Notes: generated by a model not told the origin, from the letters alone. 10,350 nucleotides of DNA from Rhodocyclaceae bacterium (GCA_013821865.1 PNJM01000071.1:1-10350), one strand, 5' to 3'. Shown: positions 1 through 6,495, counted from the stretch's first letter. A program made the numbers and translations.

Positions 1-204
1 GAAGATGTGCGGCTCGGTCACGTTCTGCGGCTCGTGCGCGCCCAGCACCCGCACCGGCAGCATGTTGGCCGCAAGGAGAATCTCCTCCGGCGTGTAGGTG
101 CACATCGTCGCCACCACCTGGCCGCCCGTGCGCGCCTTCCAGGCCTTCGCATAATCGTGGCGCTTTTCGTACCACTCCTTGAACTGATCAAACAATCCAC
201 TCAT
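1..204 (-). CDS. Benzoyl-CoA reductase subunit, BzdN/BcrC-like (5' part only)
   Basis: The reverse strand from 204 to the window edge is open for 68 codons. It begins MSGLFDQFKEW and contains the segment CTYTPEEILLAANMLPVR (residues 35-52), followed by GAHEPQNVTEPHIF. This pattern, a cysteine followed by T/V-P-E-E-I-x-x-A-A and an L-P-V-R strand, is typical of the N-terminus of 2-hydroxyglutaryl-CoA dehydratase D-component proteins. That family includes subunits of the ATP-dependent class I benzoyl-CoA reductases, which dearomatise benzoyl-CoA in the cytoplasm using ferredoxin electrons. The start at 204 is preferred over an adjacent ATG at 207 because an AGGGG stretch lies about 7 bases upstream of it. 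The gene is divergent from the Dch-Had-Oah operon and is the first gene of its own operon, as bzdN is in Azoarcus. The subunit identity (BzdN rather than another D-component paralogue) is inferred from context. The catalytic and cluster regions lie outside the window. Confidence 0.75.
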   Translation of the reverse strand, partial: MSGLFDQFKEWYEKRHDYAKAWKARTGGQVVATMCTYTPEEILLAANMLPVRVLGAHEPQNVTEPHIF

Positions 205-222
205 CATCGATCCCCTGATATG

Positions 223-246
223 GCGGAGAAACCGGGACGGTTCTCG
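223..246 (-). other. Small leader hairpin before the left operon
   Basis: On the minus strand the leader reads GAGAACC, GTCCC loop, GGTTTCTC. This is a 7-base-pair stem with one bulged base, ending about 20 bases upstream of the start codon at 204. It lies between the predicted transcription start and the ribosome binding site. It could affect mRNA stability or translation, but it may be chance. Confidence 0.3.
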
Positions 247-280
247 CTGCCTTGGTTCCTCGCTACCCTATGTTCCAGCG

Positions 281-296
281 ATGCATTATGATGCGT
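281..296. promoter_or_regulatory. TGCA/ATGC repeat, candidate operator of the left operon
   Basis: The sequence ATGCATTATGATGCGT contains the inverted repeat GCAT-N4-ATGC and one TGCA. It sits downstream of the predicted leftward transcription start (about 328), a position where a repressor could act. BzdR and BoxR regulators of benzoate degradation in Azoarcus are known to bind TGCA-containing repeats. Assigning this site to such a regulator is inference. Confidence 0.45.
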
Positions 297-308
297 TTTA
301 CTTACATT

Positions 309-328
309 AAATGCACGATAGCGCATTA
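309..328. promoter_or_regulatory. AATGC-N8-GCATT inverted repeat, candidate operator
   Basis: The arms AAATGC (309-314) and GCATTA (323-328) are separated by 8 bases. The same arm sequence and spacing recur at 681-700 near the divergent promoter. The repeat covers the predicted leftward transcription start, so a protein bound here would block transcription of the reductase operon. A BzdR/BoxR-type regulator is the best guess, from the TGCA core. Confidence 0.5.
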
Positions 329-334
329 GGATCG

Positions 335-376
335 ATTCTAGAAACCCTTTTGGAGACGAGGTTTGACCTAGGTCAA
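335..376 (-). promoter_or_regulatory. FNR-type anaerobic promoter for the left (benzoyl-CoA reductase) operon
   Basis: A perfect 14-base palindrome TTGAC-CTAG-GTCAA (363-376) matches the FNR/CRP-family anaerobic box TTGAT-N4-ATCAA closely. On the minus strand a TAGAAT -10 element (340 to 335) follows. A transcription start near 328 would place the palindrome centre at -41.5, the classical class II activator position. The leader to the ATG at 204 would be about 124 bases. In Azoarcus the FNR homologue AcpR activates the bzd promoter in this way. That the local protein is AcpR-like is inferred. Confidence 0.7.
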
Positions 377-496
377 GAAAAACTGCATTTGTTTTCCGGA
401 ATTGCAAATTTCTGGTTGTCTGATCCAATTCAAGAGGTACTGATATATAAGAGTTTTTGCATGCTTGATTTTATTTCTACACCAAGAGAGCCACCG

Positions 497-558
497 GCAT
501 ACGGCCTGTGGCGGTAGTTTCTTCCCCAGCTAAAATCCCTCACACAGGCCGCTACGCC
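497..558. repeat. Imperfect inverted repeat in the centre of the divergent region
   Basis: CGGCCTGTG (502-510) and CACAGGCCG (543-551) are perfect 9-base inverted arms. Beyond a one-base bulge they extend by GGCATA (497-502 side) against TACGCC, with one mismatch. The 32-base loop is T-rich near one arm. The element lies between the two FNR-type boxes and inside neither promoter. It has no poly-T tail, so it is not a convincing terminator. It may be a protein binding site or a relic; no function is assigned. Confidence 0.4.
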
Positions 559-602
559 TGGCTAACAAACACATACCAAAAACAAGGTTTTTGCATCCCG
601 GC

Positions 603-651
603 TTGACCTAGATCAAATATGCGCCCTGTCAGCCTCACCTAGAATTGCGTT
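603..651 (+). promoter_or_regulatory. FNR-type anaerobic promoter for the oxidoreductase-dch-had-oah operon
   Basis: The box TTGAC-CTAG-ATCAA (603-616) is centred at 609.5. A TAGAAT -10 element lies at 640-645, so a transcription start near 651 puts the box at about -41.5, a class II FNR-dependent arrangement. No good -35 hexamer is needed or seen. The leader to the ATG at 758 would be about 107 bases. The box and -10 are the mirror image of those for the left operon, implying coordinated induction without oxygen. Confidence 0.7.
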
Positions 652-660
652 AATGCATTC
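643..660. promoter_or_regulatory. TGCA-containing candidate operator at the right promoter
   Basis: AATTGC-N6-GCATTC is an imperfect inverted repeat that includes the palindrome AATGCATT (652-659). It overlaps the end of the -10 element and the predicted start site. It resembles the other TGCA/ATGC repeats in this intergenic region and the sites described for BzdR-type repressors. The regulator assignment is inference. Confidence 0.45.
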
Positions 661-678
661 TATTACCTATCTATTGTT

Positions 679-702
679 ATAAATGCGTTATTTTGCATTT
701 AT
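679..702. promoter_or_regulatory. Perfect ATAAATGC-N8-GCATTTAT inverted repeat, candidate operator
   Basis: Two perfect 8-base arms (679-686 and 695-702) flank an 8-base spacer. They lie about 28-51 bases downstream of the predicted rightward start site. The repeat shares arm sequence and spacing with the one at 309-328 near the opposite promoter. It could be a repressor site within the transcribed leader or, less likely, an RNA hairpin. Confidence 0.5.
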
Positions 703-757
703 TGACTACGGGAAGTAACCGCCGGTTCCGCCATTCACCGGCGCAAGGAAGGTGGCC

Positions 758-3301
758 ATGGAGACAAGCGCTCAAGCAGTCAGATGGTGGAAGAAACCCG
801 CAGGCGGCGTGCCGGCGGCCGGCCCCCTGGTGACACTCACGGTCGACGGCAAACAGATCGAGGCGCCCGGGGGCGCTTCCCTGCTTTCGGCTGCCGCGGC
901 GGCCGGTATCTACATCCCTGCCCTGTGCGCGCACCCGGACCTGCCGCCTTCCTGCCAGCGCGGCGCCGGCGACAGCGGCTGCAACCTCTGCGTGGTCGAG
1001 ATCGCCGGCACCAGCGGCATGCGGACTTCCTGTTCCATCGCAGTGGAGGAAGGCATGACGGTGACGACCAGATCGCCCGCCATCGACAAGCTGCGCCGGG
1101 AGCGCATCGCGAAAATCCTCGGCACGCATCCCCACGTCTGCCTCACCTGCCCGCAGCGCGAGGGCTGCAGCCGCACGACCTGCTCCTTCGGCAACCCGGT
1201 GGAAACGCGCTGCTGCTCGATTTTCAGCAACTGCGAATTGCGCAAGGTCTCCGACTACGTCGGCATTCCGCCGACGACGCCGCCCTACAAACCCATCCAG
1301 CTGCCGGTCGTCAAGGACGAGCCGTTCTACGACCGCGACTACAACCTGTGCATCGACTGCCGCCGCTGCCTGGTGGCCTGCAACGAGGTGCGCGGCGTCG
1401 ACTGCCTGGAAGTGAAGAACACCGACGGCCGCACCTGGGTCGGCACCATCGCGCCGACGCTGGTCGAATCGGGCTGCAAATTCTGCTCGGCCTGCGTCAC
1501 GGTGTGCCCGACCGGCGCGCTGATGGACCGCACGCTCGATGTTGCGCACAAGAAAGAATCGCAGGTGCCGTGCAAGCACACCTGTCCGGCCGGCATCGAT
1601 GTGCCGCGCTACGTGCAGCTCGTCGGCCTGGGCAAGTATTCCGAGGCTGTTGCCGTGGTGCGGGAGAAGCTGCCCTTCCCCGGCATCCTCGGCCGCGCCT
1701 GTTTCTCGCCCTGCGAATCGGCCTGCCGGCGCAAATACCTCGACGAGCCGATTTCCATCCGCAGCCTGAAGCGCATCGCCGCCGACAACGACACCGGCCT
1801 GTGGCGCCAGTACTCGAAGCAGCTGCCGCCGAGCGGGAAAAAGGCGGCCGTCATCGGCGCCGGCCCGGCCGGTTTGACGGCGGCCTACTACCTGGCCAAG
1901 AAGGGCCACGCCGTCACCGTCTTCGACGCCCTGCCCGCCGCCGGCGGCATGGCGCGCTACGGCATTCCCTCCTACCGCGTGCCGCTCGATGTCATCGACA
2001 GCGAAGTCGCCGAGGTGACCAAGCTGGGCGTGGAGATTCGCTACAACAGACGCGTCGAGAAAGTCGACGAACTGTTCTTGCAGGGCTTTGAAGCCGTCTT
2101 CATCGGCATCGGCGCCCAGGGCGGCGACAAGCTCGGCCTGCCCGGCGACACCCTTCCCAACGTGGTGGACAGCCCCACCTTCCTGCGCGCCGCCACGCTG
2201 GGCCTGATCGGCACGCCGGAGACGGACATCGTCATCGGCAAGCGCGTCGCCGTCATCGGCGGCGGCAACGTCGCCACGGACAACGCCCGCTCCTCGCGCC
2301 GCCTCGGCGCCGAGGCGGTCGACATGGTGTATCGCCGCACCCGCGAGGAAATGCCGGCGCGCGACGATGAGATCCAGGGCTGCGAGGAGGAAGGCGTCAA
2401 CCTGCGCTTCCTGCTCGCGCCGAAGAAGATCGAGCTGAACGAGTCCGGCAGCTCGCGCCTGAAGGTCACCTACGCCAGGATGGAACTGGGCGAGCCCGAC
2501 GCCTCCGGCCGCCGCCGTCCGGTGGAAGTCGCCGGCAGCGAATTCACCGAGGACGTCGATCTGGTCATCGCCGCTATCGGCCAACACCCGAAGAAATACG
2601 AAGGCTTCGGCGTGCAAACCAACGACAAGGGCCGCATCACCGTGCGCGCCGACAGCATGCTGACCAGCCGTCCCGGCGTCTATGCCGGCGGCGATTGCGT
2701 GCTCGGCCCCTCGACCCTGATCGAATCGGTCGCCCAGGGACGGATCGCCGCGGCGGCGATGGACAAACAGCTCGGCGGCAACGGCGACATCGAGGAAAAA
2801 CTGCTGCCTGACTGGGACACCGATCCCCACATCGGCCGCGAGGAAGGCTTCAACAAGGTGAAACGCTTCCATCCCGTCTTCATCGATCCGGCCCGGCGCA
2901 ACAACTGGAACGAGGTCGAGCTCGGCTTCGATGCGGCAACGGCAAAAGCCGAGGCGCTGCGCTGCCTGAAGTGCAACCTGGCGGCGAAGATCGAGGACAT
3001 GGTGCTGCCGCCCGAAGCCTGGCTCGAACTGAACGCGGAGAATGTGGCGGGAATCGGCACTGAAGCAGGCGTCTATCAGCTGCTCGATGCGGACAAGAAA
3101 GTGCTGGTGATCAAGGGCGTGGAAAACCTGCGCGAAGGGCTCGAGGCCGTGCTCGACAAGGCGGACATCGCCAGGTTTTTCGTGGTCGAGGATGCCCCCT
3201 TCTTCAGCCAGCGCGAGAACCAGCTGGTGCAGGCCTACATGCAGCAGTACGGCGGGATGCCTCCGGGCGTCGGCGCCGATGAAATGGATGACCTGTTCTG
3301 A
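758..3301 (+). CDS. Multi-iron-sulfur FAD-dependent NAD(P)H oxidoreductase (BzdV-like, predicted ferredoxin reductase)
   Basis: This 847-residue cytoplasmic protein combines several electron-transfer modules. Residues about 25-95 form a 2Fe-2S ferredoxin-like domain (C57, C75, C78, C92; an extra C66). H124-x3-C128-x2-C131-x5-C137 is the NuoG-type His-Cys3 4Fe-4S motif. C198/C201/C204/C208 and C240/C243/C246/C250 form a two-cluster 4Fe-4S ferredoxin domain. Residues 270-325 (C272, C276, C315, C319, C323) match the GltD/dihydropyrimidine dehydrogenase cluster domain. The FAD site is GAGPAG (367-372), the NAD(P)H site GGGNVA (501-506), and GGD (644-646) is the second FAD contact. A CLKC pair (736, 739) precedes a 108-residue tail of unclear role. 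ATG 758 is chosen over an in-frame GTG at 752 because AAGGAAGG sits about 6 bases upstream. Its place directly before dch matches bzdV of Azoarcus, proposed to reduce ferredoxin for benzoyl-CoA reductase. That role is inferred. Confidence 0.8.
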   Translation: METSAQAVRWWKKPAGGVPAAGPLVTLTVDGKQIEAPGGASLLSAAAAAGIYIPALCAHPDLPPSCQRGAGDSGCNLCVVEIAGTSGMRTSCSIAVEEGMTVTTRSPAIDKLRRERIAKILGTHPHVCLTCPQREGCSRTTCSFGNPVETRCCSIFSNCELRKVSDYVGIPPTTPPYKPIQLPVVKDEPFYDRDYNLCIDCRRCLVACNEVRGVDCLEVKNTDGRTWVGTIAPTLVESGCKFCSACVTVCPTGALMDRTLDVAHKKESQVPCKHTCPAGIDVPRYVQLVGLGKYSEAVAVVREKLPFPGILGRACFSPCESACRRKYLDEPISIRSLKRIAADNDTGLWRQYSKQLPPSGKKAAVIGAGPAGLTAAYYLAKKGHAVTVFDALPAAGGMARYGIPSYRVPLDVIDSEVAEVTKLGVEIRYNRRVEKVDELFLQGFEAVFIGIGAQGGDKLGLPGDTLPNVVDSPTFLRAATLGLIGTPETDIVIGKRVAVIGGGNVATDNARSSRRLGAEAVDMVYRRTREEMPARDDEIQGCEEEGVNLRFLLAPKKIELNESGSSRLKVTYARMELGEPDASGRRRPVEVAGSEFTEDVDLVIAAIGQHPKKYEGFGVQTNDKGRITVRADSMLTSRPGVYAGGDCVLGPSTLIESVAQGRIAAAAMDKQLGGNGDIEEKLLPDWDTDPHIGREEGFNKVKRFHPVFIDPARRNNWNEVELGFDAATAKAEALRCLKCNLAAKIEDMVLPPEAWLELNAENVAGIGTEAGVYQLLDADKKVLVIKGVENLREGLEAVLDKADIARFFVVEDAPFFSQRENQLVQAYMQQYGGMPPGVGADEMDDLF

Positions 3302-3328
3302 ACGACAAACGAAACGAGGAAAGCATTC

Positions 3329-4102
3329 ATGCCGGACTTCAGGTTTCTTGACTACGCGGTCGCCGATAGGCTGGCGATCATCACCATCAATCGCCCGCCG
3401 CACAACGTGCTCGACATCGCCACCATGGAAGAGCTGAGCCTCGCGCTCGACCGGGCCGCAAAGGAAGAGTCCGCCAAGCTGTTGATGATCACCGCCGCCG
3501 GCGAGAAAGTGTTCTCCGCCGGCGTCGACGTCATGGACCACACGCCGGACAAGGTCGTGCAGATGATCGACGTCTTCCACGGCATTCTCAAGCGGCTGAT
3601 GGTGTACCCGCTGCCGACCGTGGCGGCGCTCAACGGCTCGGCCATGGGCGGCGGCTGCGAGCTGGCCCTCGCCTGCGACATGGCGGTGGCCACGGAGGAC
3701 ACCAAGATCGGCCAGCCGGAGATCAAGCTGGGCGTCTTCCCGCCCATCGCGGCCATTCTCATGCCGCGCATCATGCCACTGCCCAGGGTGATGGAACTGC
3801 TGCTCGGCGGCGGCCTGATCAGCGCCAGCGAAGCGCTGGGCCTCGGCATGCTCAACCGCGTCTTCCCGCGCGCCAGCTTCGCGCGGGACACGCGCGCCTT
3901 CCTCGACCAGTTCCTCGGCCTGTCGCGCGTGGCGCTGATGTACACCAAGAAGGCGGTGCGCGAGGCGGCCGGCAAGCCCTTCTTCGAGGCCCTGTTCACC
4001 GTCGAGCAGATCTACCTGAAGGACCTGATGTCCACCGCTGACGCCGTCGAAGGGCTGAACTCCTTCATGGAGAAGCGCAAGCCGGTGTGGAAGAACAAAT
4101 AA
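3329..4102 (+). CDS. dch: Cyclohexa-1,5-diene-1-carbonyl-CoA hydratase (Dch/BzdW)
   Basis: This is a 257-residue crotonase-superfamily enzyme of normal Dch length. It is predicted to hydrate the cyclic dienoyl-CoA made by benzoyl-CoA reductase to 6-hydroxycyclohex-1-ene-1-carbonyl-CoA. Visible hallmarks are the N-terminal NRPPHNVLD segment (21-29), the oxyanion-hole strand FSAGVD (63-68), the second oxyanion loop GGGCEL (107-112) and GQPEIKLG (128-135). Both catalytic glutamates of classical enoyl-CoA hydratases are present (E111 and E131). GAGGAAAG precedes the ATG by about 5 bases, and only 27 bases separate it from the oxidoreductase stop. Specificity for the alicyclic diene rather than a linear enoyl-CoA comes from the neighbouring had and oah genes, since crotonase motifs alone do not decide it. 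Confidence 0.88.
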   Translation: MPDFRFLDYAVADRLAIITINRPPHNVLDIATMEELSLALDRAAKEESAKLLMITAAGEKVFSAGVDVMDHTPDKVVQMIDVFHGILKRLMVYPLPTVAALNGSAMGGGCELALACDMAVATEDTKIGQPEIKLGVFPPIAAILMPRIMPLPRVMELLLGGGLISASEALGLGMLNRVFPRASFARDTRAFLDQFLGLSRVALMYTKKAVREAAGKPFFEALFTVEQIYLKDLMSTADAVEGLNSFMEKRKPVWKNK

Positions 4103-4115
4103 CGCAGGAGGAGCA

Positions 4116-5186
4116 ATGATCCCGAAAACCATCCACACCTGGCAAATGACCGAACCGGGCAAACTCGTGCGCACGGACATCCCGACGCCCGAGCTCAAGC
4201 CCGGCGAGGCGCTGGTGGAAATCCGCGGCTGCGGCGTCTGCCACACCGACCTCTCGTATTTCTACATGGGCGTCCCGACGGTGTGCAAGCCGCCGCTGAC
4301 CCTGGGCCACGAGATTTCCGGCGTCGTCGTCGCCGGCGACGAGCCCCTCATGCTCGGCAAGGAAGTCATCGTGCCGGCGGTGCTCCCCTGCAACAACTGC
4401 GAGATCTGCAAGTCGGGCCGCGGCAACCGCTGCCTCAATCAGAAGATGCCCGGCAACTCGATGGGCATCTACGGCGGCTTCTCCAGCCATATCCCGGTGC
4501 CGGCGAAAGACCTGTGCGTGGTGCATCACCGCCAGGGCGTTCCGCTCGAACATCTGGCCGTGGTGGCCGACGCCGTGACCACGCCCTTCCAGGCCGCCAA
4601 GCGCGCCAACCTCAAGGAAGGCGACCTCGTCATCGTCATCGGCGCGGCCGGCGGCGTCGGCAGCTTCATGACGCAGACCGCCAAGGGCTTCGGCGCCAGG
4701 GTGGTGATCGGCATCGACATCAACGACGAGAAGCTCGAATTCATGAAGGGCTACGGCGCCGACGCGGTAATCAACCCCAAGGGCAGGAGCGCCAAGGAAG
4801 TGAAGGATCTCTTCAAGGCGATCTGCAAGGACAAGGGCGTGCCCTCGAACTACGGCTGGAAAATTTTCGAGGTGACGGGAACGAAGCCCGGCCAGGAACT
4901 CGCACTGTCCCTGCTCTCCTTCGTCGGCACCCTGGTCATCGTCGGCTACGGCACCGAAGAAACTTCCTACATGCTGTCCAAGCTGATGGCCTTCGACGCC
5001 GAGCTGATCGGCACCTGGGGCTGCCCGCCCTCGGCCTACCCGCAGGTGCTCGACATGTGCGTGGACGGCAAGATCATCCTCGAACCCTTCGTCGAAACGC
5101 GACCCATGAGCCAGATCGCGCAGGTATTCGACGAAGCCCACCACGGCAAGCTGAAAAAGCGCGTCGTGCTCACCCCCGATTTCTGA
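4116..5186 (+). CDS. had: 6-hydroxycyclohex-1-ene-1-carbonyl-CoA dehydrogenase (Had/BzdX)
   Basis: This 356-residue zinc-dependent medium-chain alcohol dehydrogenase oxidises the hydroxyl made by Dch to 6-oxocyclohex-1-ene-1-carbonyl-CoA with NAD+. C42 (GCGVCHTD) and H65-E66 (GHE) are catalytic-zinc ligands. The four structural-zinc cysteines are C92, C95, C98 and C106. The nucleotide-binding loop is GAAGGVG (176-182), and an aspartate at the end of the next strand (GID, D201) favours NAD+ over NADP+. AGGAGGAG lies just before the ATG, and the gap to dch is 13 bases, so the two are almost certainly cotranscribed. The family assignment is firm. The substrate is assigned from the dch-had-oah context and from similarity in length and motifs to known Had proteins. 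Confidence 0.88.
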   Translation: MIPKTIHTWQMTEPGKLVRTDIPTPELKPGEALVEIRGCGVCHTDLSYFYMGVPTVCKPPLTLGHEISGVVVAGDEPLMLGKEVIVPAVLPCNNCEICKSGRGNRCLNQKMPGNSMGIYGGFSSHIPVPAKDLCVVHHRQGVPLEHLAVVADAVTTPFQAAKRANLKEGDLVIVIGAAGGVGSFMTQTAKGFGARVVIGIDINDEKLEFMKGYGADAVINPKGRSAKEVKDLFKAICKDKGVPSNYGWKIFEVTGTKPGQELALSLLSFVGTLVIVGYGTEETSYMLSKLMAFDAELIGTWGCPPSAYPQVLDMCVDGKIILEPFVETRPMSQIAQVFDEAHHGKLKKRVVLTPDF

Positions 5187-5216
5187 ACGAACCCGAACTC
5201 ACATCAGGAGAACAAC

Positions 5217-6347
5217 ATGGCACTGGATTGGCTGCGCAGGGACAATGAACTGAAGGATCACCAGCTCTTCGACAATTCGCACTTCGGCAAGGACGCGCCG
5301 ACTGTCATTTATGAAGAGCGCCCGGTGCAGGACGACAAGGGCGCCAGGGTCGACGGCCTCTACTCGGCCTGGATCTGGCTGAACAACCCGGCCCAGTACA
5401 ACTCCTACACCACCGAAATGGTGAAGGGCGTCATCGCCGGCTTCCAGCGCGCCTCGAGCGACCGCAAGATCGTCGCCGCAGTGTTCACCGCCGTCGGCGA
5501 CAAGGCCTTCTGCACCGGCGGCAACACCGCCGAGTATGCCGCCTACTACTCGCGCCGGCCGAACGAGTACGGCGAGTACATGGATCTCTTCAACGCCATG
5601 GTCGACGGCATCCTCAACTGCAAGAAGCCGGTCATCTGCCGCGTGAACGGCATGCGCGTCGCCGGCGGCCAGGAGATCGGCATGGCCACCGACATCACCG
5701 TTTCCTCCGACCTCGCCATCTACGGGCAGGCCGGTCCGAAGCACGGCTCGGCGCCGGTGGGCGGCTCGACCGACTTCCTGCCCTGGTTCCTGTCGATGGA
5801 GGATGCCATGTACAACTGCATCTCCTGCGAGACCTGGAGCGCCTACAAGATGAAGGCCAAGGGGCTCATCACCAAGGCCGTGCCGGTGCTGAAGAAGGAC
5901 GGCAAGTGGGTGCGCAACCCGCTGGTGCGCACCGACACTTATGTCGATGAAGGCGAGATCGTCTACGGTGAATCGGTTTCGAAGGAAGACGCCGCCAAGG
6001 CGAAGGAGCTGATGGCTTCCTGCACCACCGACTTCGAACTGCTCGATGCCGAGGTCAACAGGCTGGTGTGGAAGTTCGCCAACCTGTTTCCGAACTGCCT
6101 GATCAACTCCATCGACGGCATCCGCGGCAAGAAGAAGTTCTTCTGGGACCAGATGAAGCTCGCCAACCGCCACTGGCTGGCGGCCAACATGAACCACGAA
6201 GCCTGGCTCGGCTTCAACGCCTTCGACGCCAAGAAGCCGACCGGCAAGGATGTGATCGACTTCATCAAGTTCCGCCAGCTCGTCGCCGAAGGCGCCCTCT
6301 TCGACGAGAAGTGGGCCGAGCAGGTGATGGCCAAGCCGAAAGGCTGA
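5217..6347 (+). CDS. oah: 6-oxocyclohex-1-ene-1-carbonyl-CoA hydrolase, ring-opening (Oah/BzdY)
   Basis: This 376-residue crotonase-superfamily protein is markedly longer than ordinary enoyl-CoA hydratases and matches the roughly 377-residue Oah family. Oah adds water to the ring double bond and then cleaves the ring hydrolytically, giving 3-hydroxypimeloyl-CoA. Residues 98-103 (FCTGGN) and 144-157 (NGMRVAGGQEIGMA) form the oxyanion-hole region. E153 aligns with one crotonase catalytic glutamate. At the usual second glutamate position the protein has G173 (YGQAGP), consistent with a different chemistry. The C-terminal third, including the W-rich stretch around 309-330, is an Oah-type extension. 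AGGAG sits 6 bases before the ATG, and the gap to had is 30 bases. It is the last gene before a hairpin and a new promoter. Confidence 0.9.
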   Translation: MALDWLRRDNELKDHQLFDNSHFGKDAPTVIYEERPVQDDKGARVDGLYSAWIWLNNPAQYNSYTTEMVKGVIAGFQRASSDRKIVAAVFTAVGDKAFCTGGNTAEYAAYYSRRPNEYGEYMDLFNAMVDGILNCKKPVICRVNGMRVAGGQEIGMATDITVSSDLAIYGQAGPKHGSAPVGGSTDFLPWFLSMEDAMYNCISCETWSAYKMKAKGLITKAVPVLKKDGKWVRNPLVRTDTYVDEGEIVYGESVSKEDAAKAKELMASCTTDFELLDAEVNRLVWKFANLFPNCLINSIDGIRGKKKFFWDQMKLANRHWLAANMNHEAWLGFNAFDAKKPTGKDVIDFIKFRQLVAEGALFDEKWAEQVMAKPKG

Positions 6348-6357
6348 CGTTTCTCCT

Positions 6358-6400
6358 CCCCTCTCTCCTCGGGGAGAGGGGTCGGGGAATGAGGGAATTG
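6358..6400. repeat. Intergenic hairpin of the dispersed CCCTCTC..GAGAGGG type
   Basis: CCCCTCTC (6358-6365) and GAGAGGGG (6374-6381) form a perfect 8-base-pair stem around an 8-base loop, followed by TCGGGGAATGAGGG. Elements of this form (pyrimidine/purine hairpin, then a GGGG..TGAGGG tail) are widespread intergenic repeats in Proteobacteria. No T-run follows on the plus strand, so it is not a classical rho-independent terminator. It may still slow polymerase or protect the 3' end of the oah transcript. Confidence 0.5.
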
Positions 6401-6410
6401 CGCCCGCGCA

Positions 6411-6446
6411 TTGACTCGCCCGGCCGCAATGTATACAGTATTCATG
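6411..6446 (+). promoter_or_regulatory. Sigma70-type promoter of the OYE-family gene
   Basis: TTGACT (6411-6416) and TACAGT (6434-6439) are separated by 17 bases, giving a predicted start near 6446. The GntR-type site at 6429-6444 covers the -10 element, as expected for repression. The promoter for the GntR gene has the same geometry (17-base spacer, same -10). The leader to the GTG at 6496 is about 50 bases. Confidence 0.55.
6429..6444. promoter_or_regulatory. Predicted GntR operator, copy 1
   Basis: The 16-base sequence ATGTATACAGTATTCA is identical to positions 8520-8535 in front of the gntR gene. Its core TGTATACA is a perfect palindrome of the GT-N-N-AC type bound by FadR/FCD-subfamily GntR proteins. 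It overlaps the -10 element of the promoter of the OYE gene. Regulation by the nearby GntR protein is a strong inference from the matched site. Confidence 0.65.
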
Positions 6447-6495
6447 ACAGTCCCGCGCCTCCGAAATCGGGCGCCCGAAAACAAGGAGGACAGAA

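Noticed and set aside
18..200. Minus-strand frame giving an arginine-rich 60-residue peptide
   Set aside because: It is an out-of-frame shadow of the partial benzoyl-CoA reductase subunit gene, which is open from 204 to the window edge and has family motifs.
311..517. Small plus-strand open frame of 68 codons in the divergent region
   Set aside because: It spans the FNR box and -10 elements, has no ribosome binding site, resembles no known family, and the base composition is that of non-coding DNA.
752..757. GTG at 752 as the start of the oxidoreductase
   Set aside because: It overlaps the AAGGAAGG ribosome binding site, which is ideally spaced for the ATG at 758.
677..4246. A very long (about 1,190-codon) open frame on the minus strand over the oxidoreductase and dch genes
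   Set aside because: It lies antisense to genes with clear family motifs, and its translation is rich in A, R, H, G and D without domains. Long antisense frames are an expected by-product of GC-rich codon use.
6358..6381. Hairpin after oah as a rho-independent terminator
   Set aside because: No T-run follows the stem on the plus strand, and the form fits a dispersed intergenic repeat better.
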